A stretch of DNA of 7,613 nt from Clostridiales bacterium (GTDB lineage Bacteria > Bacillota > Clostridia > Lachnospirales > CAG-274). Positions 7,220 to 7,613 of the stretch are shown one piece after another (the stretch's first letter is position 1; each line of letters begins with the position of its first letter). The position numbers and the translations under genes are program-made. Under the pieces are notes generated by a model. The model saw only the letters and a list, made by a program, of their open reading frames with translations. It was not told where the DNA came from and searched no databases. Location: the NCBI GenBank assembly GCA_021202835.1, contig JAJQCI010000335.1:1-7613 (forward strand), in the 5' to 3' direction.

Positions 7220-7438
7220 ATAAACCGGGGCCGGCGGCAAAGTGAGGTTTGTAATATTTAACGGGCGGTAATTTGTTGTGGCCGGTATATACGGTGACTG
7301 AAAGGTGCTGCAGGCTTGTTCGCACGAGCTTGACACTGCCCGACGGCACCTCACCACCAACAACCACCATGTCGGGCGGTCCGCTTCTCCCTGAAAGGAG
7401 ATGCCGAATGGCACCGGCAGTTTATCGGCTGAATTTTT
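7189..7438. ncRNA. candidate structured RNA between convergent genes (strand unresolved)
   Basis: No credible protein gene lies here; the frames crossing it on both strands lack ribosome binding sites and look like shadows. The stretch is GC-rich against AT-rich flanks and full of inverted repeats: a perfect 13-bp pair (7213-7225 with 7420-7432), GTGAGGT/ACCTCAC (7242-7248, 7348-7354), GCCCGAC/GTCGGGC (7338-7344, 7371-7377), TCTCC/GGAGA (7386-7390, 7397-7401) and TGCC/GGCA (7402-7405, 7410-7413). The second and third of these are compatible with each other. On the plus strand the outer helix is followed by AATTTTTATTTT. On the minus strand the outer helix competes with the terminator at 7189-7219. 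I could not match it to RNase P, tmRNA, SRP RNA or a riboswitch class. It could be a stand-alone small RNA, a spoIIID 3' UTR element, or a repeated DNA element. Confidence 0.4.
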
Positions 7439-7469
7439 ATTTTGGATTTTTGTTATTTCTTTAGGTTGG

Positions 7470-7613
7470 TTAAAGGCGGTGAAGATATTTTTCTCTTGTT
7501 GCCATACCGCCTCTTATATGTCTTTCGGATTTATTTATTTCAAGAACCTTTCTCGCTTCACCGGCAAGGCAGGGGTTTATCTTAATCAGCCTTTCGGTTA
7601 CGTCCTTGTGGAC
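7470..7613 (-). CDS. spoIIID: SpoIIID, sporulation transcriptional regulator (C-terminal part, cut by the window edge)
   Basis: Read leftward from the window edge, 47 codons run to a TAA stop (7472-7470). The peptide contains VHKDVTERL, then INPCLA, KSERHIRGGMATREKY and LHRL. This matches the second half of SpoIIID as I know it from Bacillus (STVHKDLTERLPEINPDLA, then KSIRHLRGGEATKLKY). The visible part starts at the end of the helix-turn-helix recognition helix and includes the basic C-terminal segment that helps bind DNA. The N-terminal half of the usual 80-95 residue protein lies outside the window. SpoIIID acts in the mother cell with sigma-E, activating and repressing sporulation genes. 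The C-terminus here stops soon after the conserved ATREKY, shorter than in B. subtilis. The gene is convergent with the giant beta-helix gene, and no functional link is evident. Confidence 0.93.
   Translation of the reverse strand, partial: VHKDVTERLIKINPCLAGEARKVLEINKSERHIRGGMATREKYLHRL

Noticed and set aside
7389..7413. Partial likeness to the lysine riboswitch core (CTGAAAGGAGATGCCGAAT)
   Set aside because: The piece recalls the CTGAAAGGGGA-GCCGAA part of the L-box as I remember it, but I find no AGGTAGAGG element or later conserved blocks, and no biosynthesis or transport gene lies downstream.
6999..7414. Two overlapping minus-strand open frames (123 and 94 codons) and a plus-strand frame at 7273-7464
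   Set aside because: They cross the rho-independent terminator and/or the inverted-repeat segment, have Pro/Arg/Cys-rich translations unlike real proteins, and lack convincing ribosome binding sites. A folded non-coding segment explains the lack of stops better.
7204..7432. SRP RNA, RNase P RNA, tmRNA or 6S RNA
   Set aside because: The expected core words (for example GGAAGCAGC of SRP domain IV or GAGGAAAGTCC of RNase P) are not present on either strand; 6S RNA cannot be judged by eye, so it is left open rather than called.

Overview
The window comes from a spore-forming, low-to-moderate GC Firmicute, most likely a gut Clostridia of the Oscillospiraceae/Ruminococcaceae kind. The main evidence is the right edge, which carries the C-terminal end of SpoIIID, a sporulation transcription factor. 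Strong AAGGAGG-type ribosome binding sites and a giant secreted beta-helix protein fit the same picture.

Layout. Bases 1-327 are an AT-rich upstream region and leader. It holds two weak promoter candidates and a GC-richer segment (about 197-296) that can fold into two adjacent helices. Bases 328-6969 (+) are one giant gene for a 2213-residue exported protein: signal peptide, acidic Ser/Thr/Asp/Glu/Gly-rich stretch, six consecutive pectin-lyase-like beta-helix modules, an InlB-B-like FAGWY element and a C-terminal domain of about 145 residues. No LPXTG sorting motif, SLH domain or dockerin is visible. Bases 6994-7119 (+) hold a 41-residue ORF. It starts at TTG behind a strong Shine-Dalgarno sequence 24 nt after the giant gene and probably belongs to the same transcript. 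A rho-independent terminator (7144-7186) closes that unit.

Bases 7187-7469 contain no credible protein gene, but they are dense in inverted repeats. A perfect 13-bp pair (7213-7225 with 7420-7432) encloses about 195 nt of further possible hairpins. Half of one arm can instead pair with 7194-7200 to make a compact terminator reading leftward. This looks like a structured RNA or an unusual 3' UTR, and the strand is unresolved. Bases 7470-7613 (-) are the 3' part of spoIIID, convergent with the giant gene.

How the parts may work together: the large protein is probably a surface or secreted adhesin or glycan-interacting protein, and the short ORF behind it is a candidate accessory peptide. SpoIIID is a separate, convergently transcribed gene, and nothing in the sequence links it functionally to the adhesin. 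The items most worth follow-up are the 41-residue ORF, the foldable 7189-7438 segment, the structured leader, and how an apparently anchorless giant beta-helix protein is held by the cell.
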